A DNA stretch of 64,000 nt from Galeruca laticollis. Lineage: Eukaryota > Arthropoda > Insecta > Coleoptera > Chrysomelidae. This document shows, in pieces, positions 43,200-55,529 of this stretch. Numbering within the stretch: position 1 is the stretch's first letter; each line of letters begins with the position of its first letter. Under the pieces are notes generated by a model. It did no database searches, was not told the origin of the DNA, and was given only the letters and a program-made list of their open reading frames with translations. Made by a program: the position numbers and the translations under genes. The DNA lies in contig OY998181.1 of NCBI GenBank assembly GCA_963921935.1, positions 142,871,423 to 142,935,422 of the forward strand, written 5' to 3'.

Positions 43200-45061
43200 T
43201 TGGTAGAAAAGAATTCTTGTTTTTCTATATTATTTCCTGGTTCCAGCATGCCATTTGTAGTATTGAAGTTTTCATCAGTTGAAGTTTCGTTTGAAATGAG
43301 TAATGCTGCCGCTCACAAATGCGTTAAGGCTAATTTCATCGTTTCTTTTTTAACAGATTTAGTTTTGATATGAGCAGAAATTTGTGATGTTATTACCAGC
43401 ATTTCATTTTTCAATGTTTCATTACTAGAATTGGCGTTTGGCACACTTATTTTGTTCACTTCTTGAACTAAACTGGCAATTTCAGTTGTAGGCTCTGTAT
43501 GTCCAACATGCAAATTTGTTGATTTTACTGTTTGCATGCATACGTATATGAACACATATAGTTTGTTTCATTAAAAAATCTATACATGTAGATACATTCA
43601 CACATATGTACACAAATTAAACAAAAATTACATGAAAGGTTACAACATTTAGTGACAGAAGTTTGATTGATTAAATATTCTTTACCTGCCTTTGTTTTCA
43701 ATACATGGGTAGTATCATCTATTCATTGAATCAAAAATTTTGAACATATAGCACTTCTATGTCTATTATTTATGAATCGGGTATGATCAGAAGATTTTCC
43801 TATCGTTGTTTTATTTATTCTATCGATTATTTTATCTCTAAAGAATTTGTGTAGAGCATTCAAACTTTTATCGAGTCTTTGTGCATACTTTCAATGTGCA
43901 TATTTGTATTGATAAAACAATTTTTCCGATAACAATATGCTCATTTGGAAACATTATTTGCATAATGAGAAGCAAGGACTTAGTTTGCTCATCACTTTTT
44001 AGTTTGGACAAAAAGTTTTCAAACCCATTCTCAAATTCTGCAATGTTGGGTAATGTTTGAAGAAATTTCAGAGTTTTATAAATCCAAGATCTGGTATCCT
44101 TATTTGATACCTTACTTAGGTTCTGTTGCCAAGCTCTGTCAACATGTCATGAGCAAAAAAGCTCTCGCATTGGTGGTCTCATTCTTTTTTGCCAAGCGTT
44201 GCAGAAAATATTTTGTGATATCAGTCATAAAGACATCTGATTGTATAATTCCCACAATGTTTTTTATTTCCTCAAAAAACAACTACATTATAAATGTGTC
44301 TTTCCCATTGGAGAACATGAAAGCTGTGGGAAAACCTTCTCCAAATTCATCTAACACAAGAATTGTTGTTAGCTCAAAAGCATAAGGATTTCATCCATGT
44401 GTGCTGTTTATAAATATGATTTTATTACCAAATTTTTGGAGCAAATCTTTCTGTATATTATTCATTAATATCAGACAAAAAATCTTCTTTCCTCAAGTTT
44501 TGATATAATGCGGATACTTCATTTTGTTTCTTATAAAAAACTATTGGGTTATTATGTCCTTGTCTCATTTCCTTCACCCATAAATCTACACTTACAGCAT
44601 CATTAGGAAGAAAGGAAATTTTTAAATTAGGGAAATAACTACTAGAACGCACACAATCTTAGTAAGTCCTTTCTATTGTTTTAGACCCACACTTTGTTTC
44701 AGTGGACTTTTGGTATCTAACATTGTTTTTTTCCTCCAATTGTAGCCATGACAAAAAGTCTAAAATGATAAGAAAAATAAGATAATGAATAACAGATTTG
44801 ACAATTACATATACCTTCGTAAACAGCAAACTTTTTTTCTTCAAGTTCAATCACAATATTATGTTTCTCTTCCAAATGTTTACGTAAATCTGCATTGTAT
44901 TCGAAAGATTTTTCGCAGCCATCTAAACATTTGTATAAACATACATCTTGCTGATATTCCACACTTTTAACTTCACTTTTATGCACTTCTCTAACGTGTC
45001 TGTTGTAATAACTTTGATTTGCGAAAATCTTACCGCATTCAAAACAAAACACAACCATCAT
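43200..45061 (-). pseudogene. Mutator-like (MULE) transposase with C2H2 fingers, heavily degraded
   Basis: From the right: ATG at 45059-45061, then CFECGKIFANQSYYNRHVR and KCLDGCEKSFEYNADLRKH, two C2H2 fingers. These are followed by FLSWLQLEEKNNVRYQKST and CGSKTIERTY. 44652-44458 gives NDAVSVDLWVKEMRQGHNN and KEDFL. Further left, broken frames show PYAFELT, LDEFGEGFPTAFMFSNGKD and FMTDITKYFLQRL, the catalytic region of MULE-type transposases. The stretch between the finger and the catalytic core is deleted. Below 44000 only fragments remain. It was recognised from the order of motifs. Confidence 0.6.
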
Positions 45062-45304
45062 AAAAATTCAAAAGAAAACTTACAAATAATAGAAATACAC
45101 ACTGTCACGGTCAGAAAATTGATCAGCTATAAACTTCGTTATCGTGTTGGACGAGTATCGAATATCTTTGGTTATCTTGACTTGAACCATAGAGAACGTA
45201 TTGCATTATATTTCTATGACTTGATCAGTCAACGTAGAACCGGCAACGTTGGTATGAATTCCTGCAATTACCGCCTCCTTCCTACACCCGGGACGGTTCG
45301 TGTA

Positions 45305-45402
45305 GCAAAGGGGAAGATTGTAACGCCTGCGCTTAGGACTTGGCCGCCGTCAGCCATTGTTGGATGGTAATTTTCACTAATGAGACCACCTACCTCTGTC
45401 CA
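45305..45402 (+). repeat. Polypurine tract and start of a 3' LTR (gypsy-1)
   Basis: AGCAAAGGGGAAGA directly precedes TGTAACGCCTGCGC at 45319. A purine tract abutting TG is the signature of a 3' LTR start. The next 85 bp match 31026-31110, and identity ends after ACCTACCTCTG. Sequence at 45115-45300 may be the last piece of the element's coding or 3' region. Confidence 0.6.
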
Positions 45403-48400
45403 CGCTTTTTTGGCGTTTTAATAACAACGAGATAAATAATATAAATATCTATAAAGTATGTTGAATAATCAAATCAACGTACTGTTGAAGGTAAGATTTA
45501 TTTGGTTTGCTTTTTAAATTCTTTTTGTAACTTGTACCATTTCTTCTAGTTTTAACAAATTTTATTTCTGATGAAGGTCATAGGAAGACCGAAACGTTAA
45601 ATATAAATGTATTAACTACTAGTTAAATTCTCATTCAATTCGTTCTAATATAAAAGTTTTTTATAAATTTTAAATTATTTTCTGTATTCAATATTTAGAT
45701 GATTAATTTTGTTCTATATTCTCTCCTGTGAACGTATATTTGATCGGAAATATCACTTAATTGCTTTCTGACACTTCTATCAATGAATGACTTGTCTTTC
45801 ACCAATGATTCACTAAATTTCACTGTCCAAATAAAATTCCTATTCAATTAAATATGTTTAATTTCTATCAACGTGTTTAAAATGATTTAAATAATTTCCA
45901 ATGAAAATAAGTTTAACGATTATATTGTAGCATGATAAAAATACAATGCTTTTTTGTATTGTATTATGAGTAACTCACGGAGGTACATTATTTCAATTAA
46001 GCCACCCACTGAGTATGCAACTTTATACACATTTCTGTATAGTTGGTTGCATAACGGAATTAACTATGGGTTTTAAAATTATTTAAGCATATCCTGGAAT
46101 AACGGGATTTAAATAATTGAATGGGTGTTTAGAGTAATTTTTTTATTAATATTCTTCATGTGATCTAACCAATCCATGAGTATTTTATTATTTAATGTGG
46201 GGATTTTATTTGACTGCCATTGGTAACACTGTTTGCTGATGTCAATTGTAAAGTAGAGGGAAGCTGTTGAAAGCACTTGTCTGATACTTGTCGAATGATT
46301 AAGTTGGGGTATCGATGAGGACAAGTCGTAAGTATTTAAAATGGCCGGTGGCACATGGTTTAATCCATATATTTTGGGAACTATAGTGGTGAAAAACCCT
46401 TGGTAACAAGGGTTTTTTTATACTGCATAGTTTTTTTTACAAGCAGTTTTTACAATATTTTTTTGCCAATTGATGGTTTGATAGTTTTTATGGGTGATGA
46501 TTATCAATGATAGGATGATCAAGAACAGATTTTAAGAAGCTTCAATTTCGGATGATTCCTGTATGGTATATATTCTCGTAGGGATAGCTGACAGGCTAAG
46601 TTCTCCGTCCAGGGTTATAGACGTTTCGTACATCGGATTGCGTATAACGTTATAGAGCGACAAGAGCTTCTAACGGCGTTTCCAGTTCAAAGGACGAAGC
46701 TGGACTTTGTTTGTTGGTGACATCATGAACAGGGAGTATATATAATCTGTGATCATGAACAACGATTATTAACCGCATGGCTGAATCTAGTTCCATAAGT
46801 CAGATGTTGCTTGTCAATTAAGCCAATTGACGTCTAATAGTTTGGACACTAACCGCAAGTAACATTCAAAGTTTTATTTGTTTTTATCTGAACTTTGAGC
46901 ACATTATTCATTTTATAACTCCATTTTTTAACGTTGAATCACACATTAACTTTTATATTCTACTGTTTAGTAATTTCACACTTTATTAAGACGTCTATCA
47001 AATTCACAATTTTAACATTACATTCTTTCAATCCTTTAGAGTTGAAATATCAACTTTGTTATTGTATATCGCACTGAAATTATATTTCAGTTTAATATTT
47101 ATTATATTAGAGATACTTTTGACCTACTTGTATGTATATGGTTAATTATTACTGTTGTAAAGCGGTAACTGGTAATACCATTTACGTGTTGCTAAAGATT
47201 TAGTGTATTGTATATTTTGATCTCAGTTAGTTGATAACATTAGAAATTGTTAAAACATTTTAAATTAACTAATCATTGATAACTGATTATCATTTCATAG
47301 AGTTGATCACCTCATATTTTTGAGACAGGTTATTACAACATATGTTCAAGGTACCATCCATTTAATTAAACTGTTTCATTGGCAACAAAGTGTTTTATTT
47401 GATTCACAAACGTAAAAGCAAAACGACATAAATAACATATTTGAAAAGTTACAATAGCTAATTTTTCCATTATTGGTTTCTTGATTAATCAGTAAATTTC
47501 TTGAATGTCCTACTAGTGTCCTTCAAGTGGCGCCTTAAAAAAAATAATAAAGGACAAGCTTTCAAATATTCCTCACTAACTCATGACGTTATGCTCTCCG
47601 GCGAAAAGCGAACCTTTGGCAATGTAACCTCACTTCTTGGAGTAACAACAACAAGGTAAGGTCACAGCCTAATAAACACACAGCCCAGACTCTTAACGTC
47701 GGCACTTTGATATTATTTATTGAAAATCTGTGACCTTGAGGACGCCATTTGGGGGTAAATCTCAGAGTTGGCTATGGGTTTATTCTAGTACCGCTGGCAG
47801 GGCCGTACTTAGAAATTTAAAGTAAACATGAGAGTATTATGTTTATTTGAATTTACATAGATACTTATAAAAATAGAATATAGGCAAGCTGTTCTTGTTA
47901 CGTGAAATATTCATATTTATTATTTAGCTATATCACCGCATTGGGAAGTAGGTAGTTCGATTAGAAAGAAAATCAAATCACTTGCGAGATCACACGTTAA
48001 TAGACCACATACAATCAAAAAGTTAGTATGCTAGAATTGTATGTGCTTTTAGAAGCATTTGATAAAATTAGCCTACCTATAATAGTTTAGAAGATAAAAA
48101 AGATCGATATATACATCGTTAGAGATAATTGAAGGAATTTTTGTAGATAAGTATAGTGTCAAAGGATAATCCATATGTGACAATTTTAAATGAAAATTAT
48201 ATGGGAGTGTTATAATCAAAATTAACGATATGCAATTATCAAATTCAGATTAATTTAATACGTATAACTTAAAAAGTGAAACAATCAACCCGGAAACAGA
48301 ATTAAAAAAGACATAAGATCTAGATATGTGTTCACATGTGAAAAACGATTTATTAAAATTGTGCGATACTTTCGCAAATATTTTTACAATTAATAATAGT

Positions 48401-48588
48401 TTCACTCACGGAGTAGTGAGATTAGTAAAAAAATGAAATGTGTCCAATAATGACGTTAAATAAACAATACTAACATTACAAATACAAAAAGTAAATACAA
48501 TAACACAAACCAACATTTAAATAATAATTGTTCTATGTGACATAATAAATTTGTAACTTGAAGTATTTACACAAATATATACTTCCAC
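45403..48588. other. Long AT-rich non-coding stretch
   Basis: No gene was recognised. A hammerhead-like core (CTGATGA ... GACCGAAAC) lies at 45576-45602. The remainder is AT-rich DNA with only short, unconvincing open frames. Confidence 0.45.
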
Positions 48589-50807
48589 CTATTGATTACG
48601 CCATATAATCAATTTATTACGAATATTTTTTTGATCTTTAAAATTATTATTAATATGTTTTAAAGTATAATAAAGTGGTATGCGTAAGTACAATTTTAAT
48701 ACAAACTCTTTGGGAAATTTCCCACAAGGATGCACAAGATATTGCCTGTGTACAAGTTGGAAAAGATTATTGCAAATGTTGGTCCTTGCTATTAGACAGT
48801 GGAAATTTGTCTGAAAAATTTCTTCAACATTCGCAATAAAATCCACAAAAATGTCTGCTGGATTTTTTAAATTTCCAAAAATAGTTTTTTCGGAATTTTC
48901 GTATGCCCTAAAATAGATATATAATGAAGAATCATCTAATTCTTGTCGATGGTTTGAAAATGTTATGCACACGTCGCAACTATGTATATTAAGGGCTTTT
49001 TTTAACAGATAGCCACAGATGTACCGTACAAAATTCTTGTGTAGCATCTCATCTTGCTGATAATCTGTACCTATAAGTTGAGTGGTAATTTCTATTGGCA
49101 TGTTTTTTGTAGACGGTACCGCATGTACATCAGGTACATCTGCCAACTTCAAAAGTATGGAATCTGGATCTGCCTCACAATTTTCGGTCCCTGAGTGGAA
49201 TATTTTTAAATATACTAATTTTTTGAATGTTCTTTTAAATTGAATTGGAGTAGGATTTCTACAGTTGCCATTTTGTTGTCTGACAGAACCGAAAAAATTC
49301 TCCAGACAATCTGAATTTGAACGCCTAGTTAAAAGATAATTAATTTTTTTCTCATTGAAGTCATTCCATAAGCTCCGAATGCTATTTATACTAATCCTAA
49401 TACATTTGAAGCTTTTGATCCTATTCGTCACATTTTTGTTTTGTTCGTTTATAATTTTAATTTTGTTAAAAAGGGCAGTGCATTCATTTAATAATTCCAC
49501 CTGATAGGGTAAATTCTTGTAAGCTCTATTATATAATTTTGCGGAAGAGGTACTGGATGAATTGAGCATATCAAATAGTTTGTCCATTTTGGATACAAAT
49601 TCTGAAGTGTGACATGATTCGGGCGGCAATTGTCCAAATCTGATATAAACATTCATGCCACTAGAAACCGTTGCGCTAAATACTTGTAGAGCATATTTGG
49701 CTTTCATTTTTTCAAATGAACTTGGAAAAATATGGGACGTAATTAATTTTGGTGCCGCTCTTACTGCATATTTTTTGTCATGCTCATAAAATGATTTTAT
49801 AAATGACCATGAAATTTTGTGATTGTCAATTAAGAAATCATATTTTATAAGCATATTCCTAATGGCTTTAAAAATGTGCGGAATGTCAAAAATGTAATAA
49901 ATTTTTTGTCCCCTGCAGTAAAAATAAGGCCGATTTGCAGTAACACCCAATAAATTAGACAAAGGCATATAATTCGATCCCATATCTGTTGTGACAGCAC
50001 ATATTTTCAAACCTATCTCGCCCAACTTAGTAATTGCTACAATTATTTGCTGTTTTAATATATCCGCAGGACATGAAGAATGGCAAAAACTAAATGCCAC
50101 AGGTTGCTTCCATTTACTGAATATTCCTCTTAACATTAAAACTGATACATTTAATGCCGGTCGTAATATATTATTTGTATCTTCAATTTCTGAAAGACCA
50201 ACGACAGCATCAGTTCCTCGATTATAAAATAAATGTGCTTTGATCGACATTTCGTCGATACATAAAACACAATATTTACTTTTGTCATCGAAGCAATCGG
50301 CTTTCATTTTTAACATGGCAAATACTTGGGGATTATTCAAGCCAGAATTTATTTGCACATGTTGTAAAATCCTTAAGAGGGTTGTAGGTGATGGCAGACA
50401 ATATTTTTTTACGAGTACTTGTCTGTAAGTTCTCGGACCAGTAAAATATAACGCTAAGCACTCCAGTTTAAATTCAAGTGAATATCTTCGTCCCTTAGGT
50501 TTTTTTTTTGATTGACTAATTTGGCAATTAACTAGACGAGCTACTTCATTGTTGCCACAAAATTTATAAGTCAGTCCATAAAATTGTTCCAAACTTATTT
50601 CACTTTCAATATTTTCGAATCTATGTTCTAAGTCCACAACTCTCTTCTTTAAAGCTATAATCTCATTCTTGAGATCTGTAACATAACTACGATATTTCCT
50701 CTTTCGTGGACTATTATGGGTGAGATCACTGCTAGTTTGTGTGGACGAAGTAGAACGTGGAGTTTGGCAGTTTACATCGGCAATAAAACTTTGATCTGAG
50801 ATTGCAC
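48589..50807 (-). CDS. P-element-type transposase, long uninterrupted exon
   Basis: The frame is open for about 739 codons, from an acceptor (TTTTATTTTAG, exon start 50807) to the stop at 48589. The GTG seen as a start at 50637 is internal. Order: a short basic segment (SPRKRKYRSYVTDLKNEI) and coiled coil (IIALKKRVVDLEHRFE); a helix-turn-helix-like region (GRRYSLEFKLECLALYF, YCLPSPTTLLRIL); then the RNase-H-like core with YCVLCIDEMSIKAHLF, CAVTTDMGSNYMPLSN, IFDIPHIFKAIRN and NSDCLENFFGSVRQQNG, giving the expected D, D, D/E residues. A conserved C-terminal cysteine pair follows (HSCDVCITF). No THAP domain is visible; an upstream exon may carry it. It is the least damaged transposase in the window. 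Confidence 0.88.
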
Positions 50808-50941
50808 CTAAAATAAAACAATAATAGCGCTCAAATAAAGTTCTTAATACCTGAATAAGTTAACTAACTGACAGCGATCTAATTATTTGTTTTGTATTAC
50901 AAATTAACAAATTATTCAAAATTATCAAGAACCTGAAGCAC

Positions 50942-51145
50942 TTACCGATTAAAAGACTCCCAACTACGAACGACAATGGTTACGACTAGCTCCTTCTGCA
51001 TTCTCGTCACTGATCTGAGAGGTTTTATCCCGAAGGGCGTGTATGCGCGAATAGCTGCGCATTCTGTTCCCGCCAAGTAAGAGTCTCTGCTGTGTGTTCT
51101 ATATGCTGTGGTAAGGTTACAATATATAATTACCCATATCAACAA
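50942..51145 (-). other. Upstream exon or 5' UTR of the P-type gene
   Basis: A donor ATCG followed by GTAAGT lies at 50946/50945 and would pair with the acceptor at 50807, giving a 138-nt intron. The sequence upstream shows no THAP motif, and the frame that would join correctly has stops. It is probably untranslated, or an alternative exon. Splicing is inferred. Confidence 0.4.
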
Positions 51146-52081
51146 ATTCCAAATTTAGCTTTCCTTCTTAATACAAATAATGAAATCGTATCTTTTACGA
51201 CTAGATTAAAATTAGAACAAACTAAATAACCGCCTAATGTCTAATTTCAAAAGTTTCTAATTTTCTTCAAAAAATTTCAAAATTTGAATTGTCACTCAAC
51301 TCCTCGGTAAATGTCAAGTACCCGATTTTTTAAAATAATTTCTTTAATTTAATTGTTCGATGAGTATACTTATATTTCGTTGTTATTTGAATTCAATATT
51401 CAATTTCAATACTTAGATGCATCTAATTTTAATTTTGTTTCAAGGCCTGATGTTCAATGATATAATAATCTATTTAATTAATTTTGGAGCGAACTCACCA
51501 GAAGTCTGGATGTAGAGAAGAAAAAACTGCAAACTCGTACAATTGCAAACACTAATTTAGGATTCAGGATCCTTCACCTTTCTTCGAATTAAGAATGATT
51601 TTCGAAAATACACGCACTGAATTTACTTTGAATATACCGAATAACGCCTTAGACTAATTAACTACACTGTTCAACTACTGATTATATAAAATTTTTGGAG
51701 AGATCTCACATGAGATGTTTCCCGTTCGGATTCTCAAATTCAACTGCTGATTTTATTCAAATAAATAACCACATTCTACTGTGGTTACAAACTTTCCTCT
51801 TTTTTGAAAAAAAAAACTAAACTTATTTTCTTATAACAAAGATTTGGAATACTTTTATTACTAAATACTTCATAATGACTTCTGTTTTCTTCAACCTTCA
51901 ATATCTTCTTCTACTGTGACATGTCAATGTCATCAGAAATTAAATAATCTGCCAAATCTTACATTTGCAGGGTTTTTCAACCATATTGATTTTATAGACA
52001 ATACAGGATTTTCCAGAAGTATTGCATAAATGAAATTCTTTAAAATTTGAAATAATAGAACTGTATTAATATATATAGCAA

Positions 52082-52082
<1 letters not shown>

Positions 52083-52132
<50 letters not shown>
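52083..52132. repeat. (TA)n microsatellite
   Basis: About 25 uninterrupted TA units. Confidence 0.97.
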
Positions 52133-52134
<2 letters not shown>

Positions 52135-52135
<1 letters not shown>

Positions 52136-52520
52136 TAAGGGCTTCACGTTGGAACGCCACTTTGGAATATATTGTGCTGTATTTTAATTTGAGTTACAGG
52201 TTGGATTTTTAAAAAAAAATTGCGATGGTGATTATTTTTTAATTATTATGTTATTGTCAAATTGCAATATTTTTGTAGAATTTTTTATTGCTTATTATGA
52301 ACATTAAATGTGTTAAACATTGTATTTCCTTTTTTAATCATGGGCGCCAGAACTCGTATGGTATGCTCGTTACAACAGAGCGATTTTATACCTAATGCAA
52401 GTTCAAATATTAATACCAAAAGCTTTATTCCTTTTTTTTAGATCTCAGAGGTGTGTCCGGCACTAGCGTTGAACAGTAACAGGAAACTGACAGGTTTTGA
52501 GAACACTTGAAGGAAAACAA
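52135..52520. repeat. Dispersed repeat, copy A
   Basis: It shares landmarks in the same order with 54040-54290: CACGTTG followed by GCCAC, ATGGGCGCCAGAA, GGCACTAGCG and CAGTAACAGGAAACT. The copies are diverged. On the minus strand TTCTGGCGCCCAT resembles the start of a tRNA-Lys primer site, so these may be LTR or leader remnants; that is a guess. Confidence 0.5.
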
Positions 52521-54039
52521 GGAGGTTTGAATGTAGTTTTGTTTAATTAATCAAAAATTCTATGTATTTCTTAACATTTCTCCCTCAAAACTTACTGACG
52601 ATAAAGCCTGGACAAATTACATAATAATTTATAAACGTCTATGTATAATTCTCATAGTTAGATGATCCAAGTAAAATTATTAAATAACAAAAATAACTAA
52701 TAAATACTGTGTAACCATGATATCATCGTTAACCCGCAATCAATTCCCACCTCTAGCATTTTAAACCAGAAGAATGATGGTGGCGTGAATCACGTCATAT
52801 GACCAGATACTCCAGATAGCTTGTCAATCGCAAAATAGATGTTTAGAAGTAATAGTTTTTAAAGTTTATTAATATATTTAGTCCTTAATAATAAAATCAG
52901 TGAGTGATTTCGTCGTTGTTTGGGATTAAATTGAATTAGTAGGATAGTGGAAATTGATTATTCTTAAATAACTAGGTAAATTCAAAAAGATATGTTCATA
53001 ATATTATACCTAACCTAAGTAATAATTCAAGAAACCAAATGTTTGTGAATACATACAGAAATTCATGAGTTTGAAGATAACAAAAGTCTTGTGTTTCCAC
53101 TCATTTCAGTTCAATGAAACTTGTGATAATTAAAGTGTAATAGCTTCTCTATTCGACAAGGAGTTAAAGTTTATTATATTCGGATTACTTTCAATATAAG
53201 TAATTTCTGCTACGAGGAAAACGTAACCAAATAGCCAGGAACAAATAAGGTAAAAAATTAAATTATCTCACCAAATTCTAGAAGACGATTAATGAAAAGT
53301 TTTTTTTTATTTGATATTCAATTATTGGAAACTGGATCATTCCATTTATTGCCAATGACGTTGTCACAGTAAAAAAATCAAAATTTTGTCCTTTAATTAT
53401 GATTTTTTTAACTTAATTGTATTATTTTATTCTCGTTCTCACATCTTTCCATACCACCTTTTCAACCTAACAACCCTCTCTCGACGCTCAACAATCAACA
53501 ACCTCCTTCTGTTTTTTCCGATCCTCTTTTGTTAACTTGTAAACAGTTATTGTTTTTTAAAAAAAATCTATTTATCCGCGTCTTGTTCTTTTTCAATTAT
53601 TCACTCCGTTCGAAAATACCTCTGCGATTGCACTAATGTCACTTTATTTACACTTAATCTAAATATTGATAAAGCTGTCACTTTATATATAATACTATTC
53701 ATGTCTATTTGCTTTTTTAATCGTCGTCAAAAAAAATACTTTATCGTATACAGGGTTTGTCAAAAGTTATAGCAATCGGGAAAATACAATTATAGAAATT
53801 GGTTTTTTTTAAAATTTATGTTACGAATGAATAATATCTTTTTATAATTGACTCACGTGTGTGCAACACACAACTATATGTTAATAGTTTCGTTTATCAA
53901 TATTGTTTTTATCATGAATTTAAATATCATGTAACTATGAGCATTATAATTCTTTTTGGTTGCAAATGGGCATTTATATACAAAATTTTATTTGTTCATT
54001 TTCCTGTTATTAATATTTCACTTTAATATATAATTATAT

Positions 54040-54290
54040 TGGCCTCACGTTGCGGTGCCACGTAACAATATATTATTTTAATTTTATTATTGTTTTATAG
54101 TAATTTAGTTATTTATTTTATATTAAATTATGGGCGCCAGAATTGGTCCGCTTACCACGAATGCCAATTCAACTCTAGTCTTGATAAAATATGTAAATTT
54201 TTTTATATTATTATTTCCTTACCTCGGGGATGAATTCGGCACTTAGCGCTCGCCAGTAACAGGAAACTATAGGTAGAGATATCAGAGAAA
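54040..54290. repeat. Dispersed repeat, copy B
   Basis: Partner of 52135-52520 with the same ordered motifs (CCTCACGTTG, ATGGGCGCCAGAATTGG, CAGTAACAGGAAACT). It lies about 300 bp upstream of the truncated gypsy-3 pol. Confidence 0.5.
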
Positions 54291-54599
54291 CACAAGAGAA
54301 CATAGATAAACAATTTAATACAATGGTGAATTGCAGAAAAATAGTTATTTATATTTACAATGAAAAATAATACGTGTGTTGTAATTCAAATATAAACCTT
54401 CTCATAAATTCATTCATATTTCTGTTATTTACAAGTTTTGTTTAAATCTCTCATCGAGTAAATAACGCTCAATATTTATCTAGTATTTGCGTAAAATGAT
54501 CATTTCGCCGCTTGTCAATCCCAACTGTAGATTGTTCCAAATATAGCCGTCGCGTTGTGTGTGAGTTCTGTGAAATGTTATTTAGTTTATGAAGATAAA

Positions 54600-55529
54600 A
54601 AGGTGTGGCGTATTGTGAATGACACGCAGGCCACAGAAGGCGGTTTTAAAGAAGGGGACAAAGTATGGTTACACAACCCGACGAGGAGAAAAGGATTTTC
54701 TCCAAAATTACAAAAATCCTGGGAAGGTCCATACTTAATCAAGAAAAGGATCAATGATGTTATATATCGCATAAGCAAGATCCCCAACGGAAAACCAAAA
54801 GTAGATCACCAAAACCGACTAGCGCCATTCGAAGGAGACCATGACCTGGGGGAAGGAGTAAACCTTATTCGAGATGTGTCCGACCCTACCTTCGAGGAAT
54901 TTATGGGCACGTATGGAGGTACCGAGAAAGCTAGATATGGAGTCACTTCGGAACAACAACAAGATCTGTTCAATCTCCCGGAAGATTATTCTCTGGCATA
55001 CAACATCCCCGCCCGTATCAAGAACGCACGAGGGTTGGCAACCGTCTTTCGAAAGAAGTTCGGGCAATTAGAAAAACTTGAAGACCAGATTCCAGCCCCT
55101 GGCAAGACACTGAAACTGAAACATAATTCGCGGTACGTCTTCTACGTGGTAACTAAAAATGAATTTCAAGATCGATCTACCTACCGCGATGTGTGGGAAG
55201 CACTTCGAAACCTCCGAGACCATGTGTTGGAATCCAACGTGAAGAAACTGGCTATGCCTAAGATAGCGAGTAACCAGTTGGATTGGCGAATCATCAGGAA
55301 CATGGTAGAGATTATCTTTCAAGATACCGGTGTCCAGATATTAATTTGCAGCTACAACCCCCGTTATCAGTATCCGATGAAGACGGTCCCCTGCTATTTC
55401 CATAAGATCGGAAAGTGTAGAAATGGGGCCAGTTGCCGATTCAAACATCCTGTCTCGGCTACACAAAAGTTCCAGGAGGAACTTCCATTTAAGGAGGGGG
55501 TAATGTTACGAAACAGCACACTGGTATAG
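54600..55529 (+). CDS. gypsy-3 pol C-terminus: integrase tail, macro domain and CCCH finger
   Basis: This is an uninterrupted frame, truncated on its 5' side at about 54600 (counting residues from 54555). Residues 31-97 are the integrase C-terminal module (FKEGDKVWLHNPTRRKGFS, KLQKSWEGPYLIKK). Residues 136-268 resemble a macro domain of the OARD1/TARG1 type: DLFNLPEDYSLAYNIPARI, RGLATVFRKKFG, RYVFYVVTKNEF, VWEALRNLRDHV and LAMPKIASNQLDW. Macro domains bind or remove ADP-ribose. The glycine-rich loop expected after MPKI is replaced by ASN and looks two residues short, so activity is doubtful. Residues 280-298 form a CCCH finger (C-x7-C-x5-C-x3-H). The stop falls inside the 3' LTR start. No frameshift is seen. 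Confidence 0.8.
   Translation, partial: KVWRIVNDTQATEGGFKEGDKVWLHNPTRRKGFSPKLQKSWEGPYLIKKRINDVIYRISKIPNGKPKVDHQNRLAPFEGDHDLGEGVNLIRDVSDPTFEEFMGTYGGTEKARYGVTSEQQQDLFNLPEDYSLAYNIPARIKNARGLATVFRKKFGQLEKLEDQIPAPGKTLKLKHNSRYVFYVVTKNEFQDRSTYRDVWEALRNLRDHVLESNVKKLAMPKIASNQLDWRIIRNMVEIIFQDTGVQILICSYNPRYQYPMKTVPCYFHKIGKCRNGASCRFKHPVSATQKFQEELPFKEGVMLRNSTLV

Larger units (their letters stand above)
31026..45402 (+). mobile_element. Ty3/gypsy retrotransposon (gypsy-1), interrupted by nested insertions
   Basis: A repeat beginning TGTAACGCCTGCGC occurs at 31026 and again at 45319, where a purine-rich tract precedes it. These are taken as the 5' and 3' LTR starts. A primer-binding-like site at 31261, gag, protease, RT, RNase H (to 34320), integrase (from about 40600) and a C-terminal tail (to 42210) follow in order. 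The pol gene is split at 34321-40584 by a DNA transposon. Only about 85 bp of the 3' LTR match before divergence, so the 3' limit is provisional. The 42211-45300 part may include another insertion (MULE remnant). Confidence 0.65.

Noticed and set aside
43313..43555. 80-codon minus ORF
   Set aside because: Downstream of the MULE remnant with no motif; cannot be supported as a gene.
46109..46354. 81-codon minus ORF
   Set aside because: No motif, isolated in AT-rich sequence.
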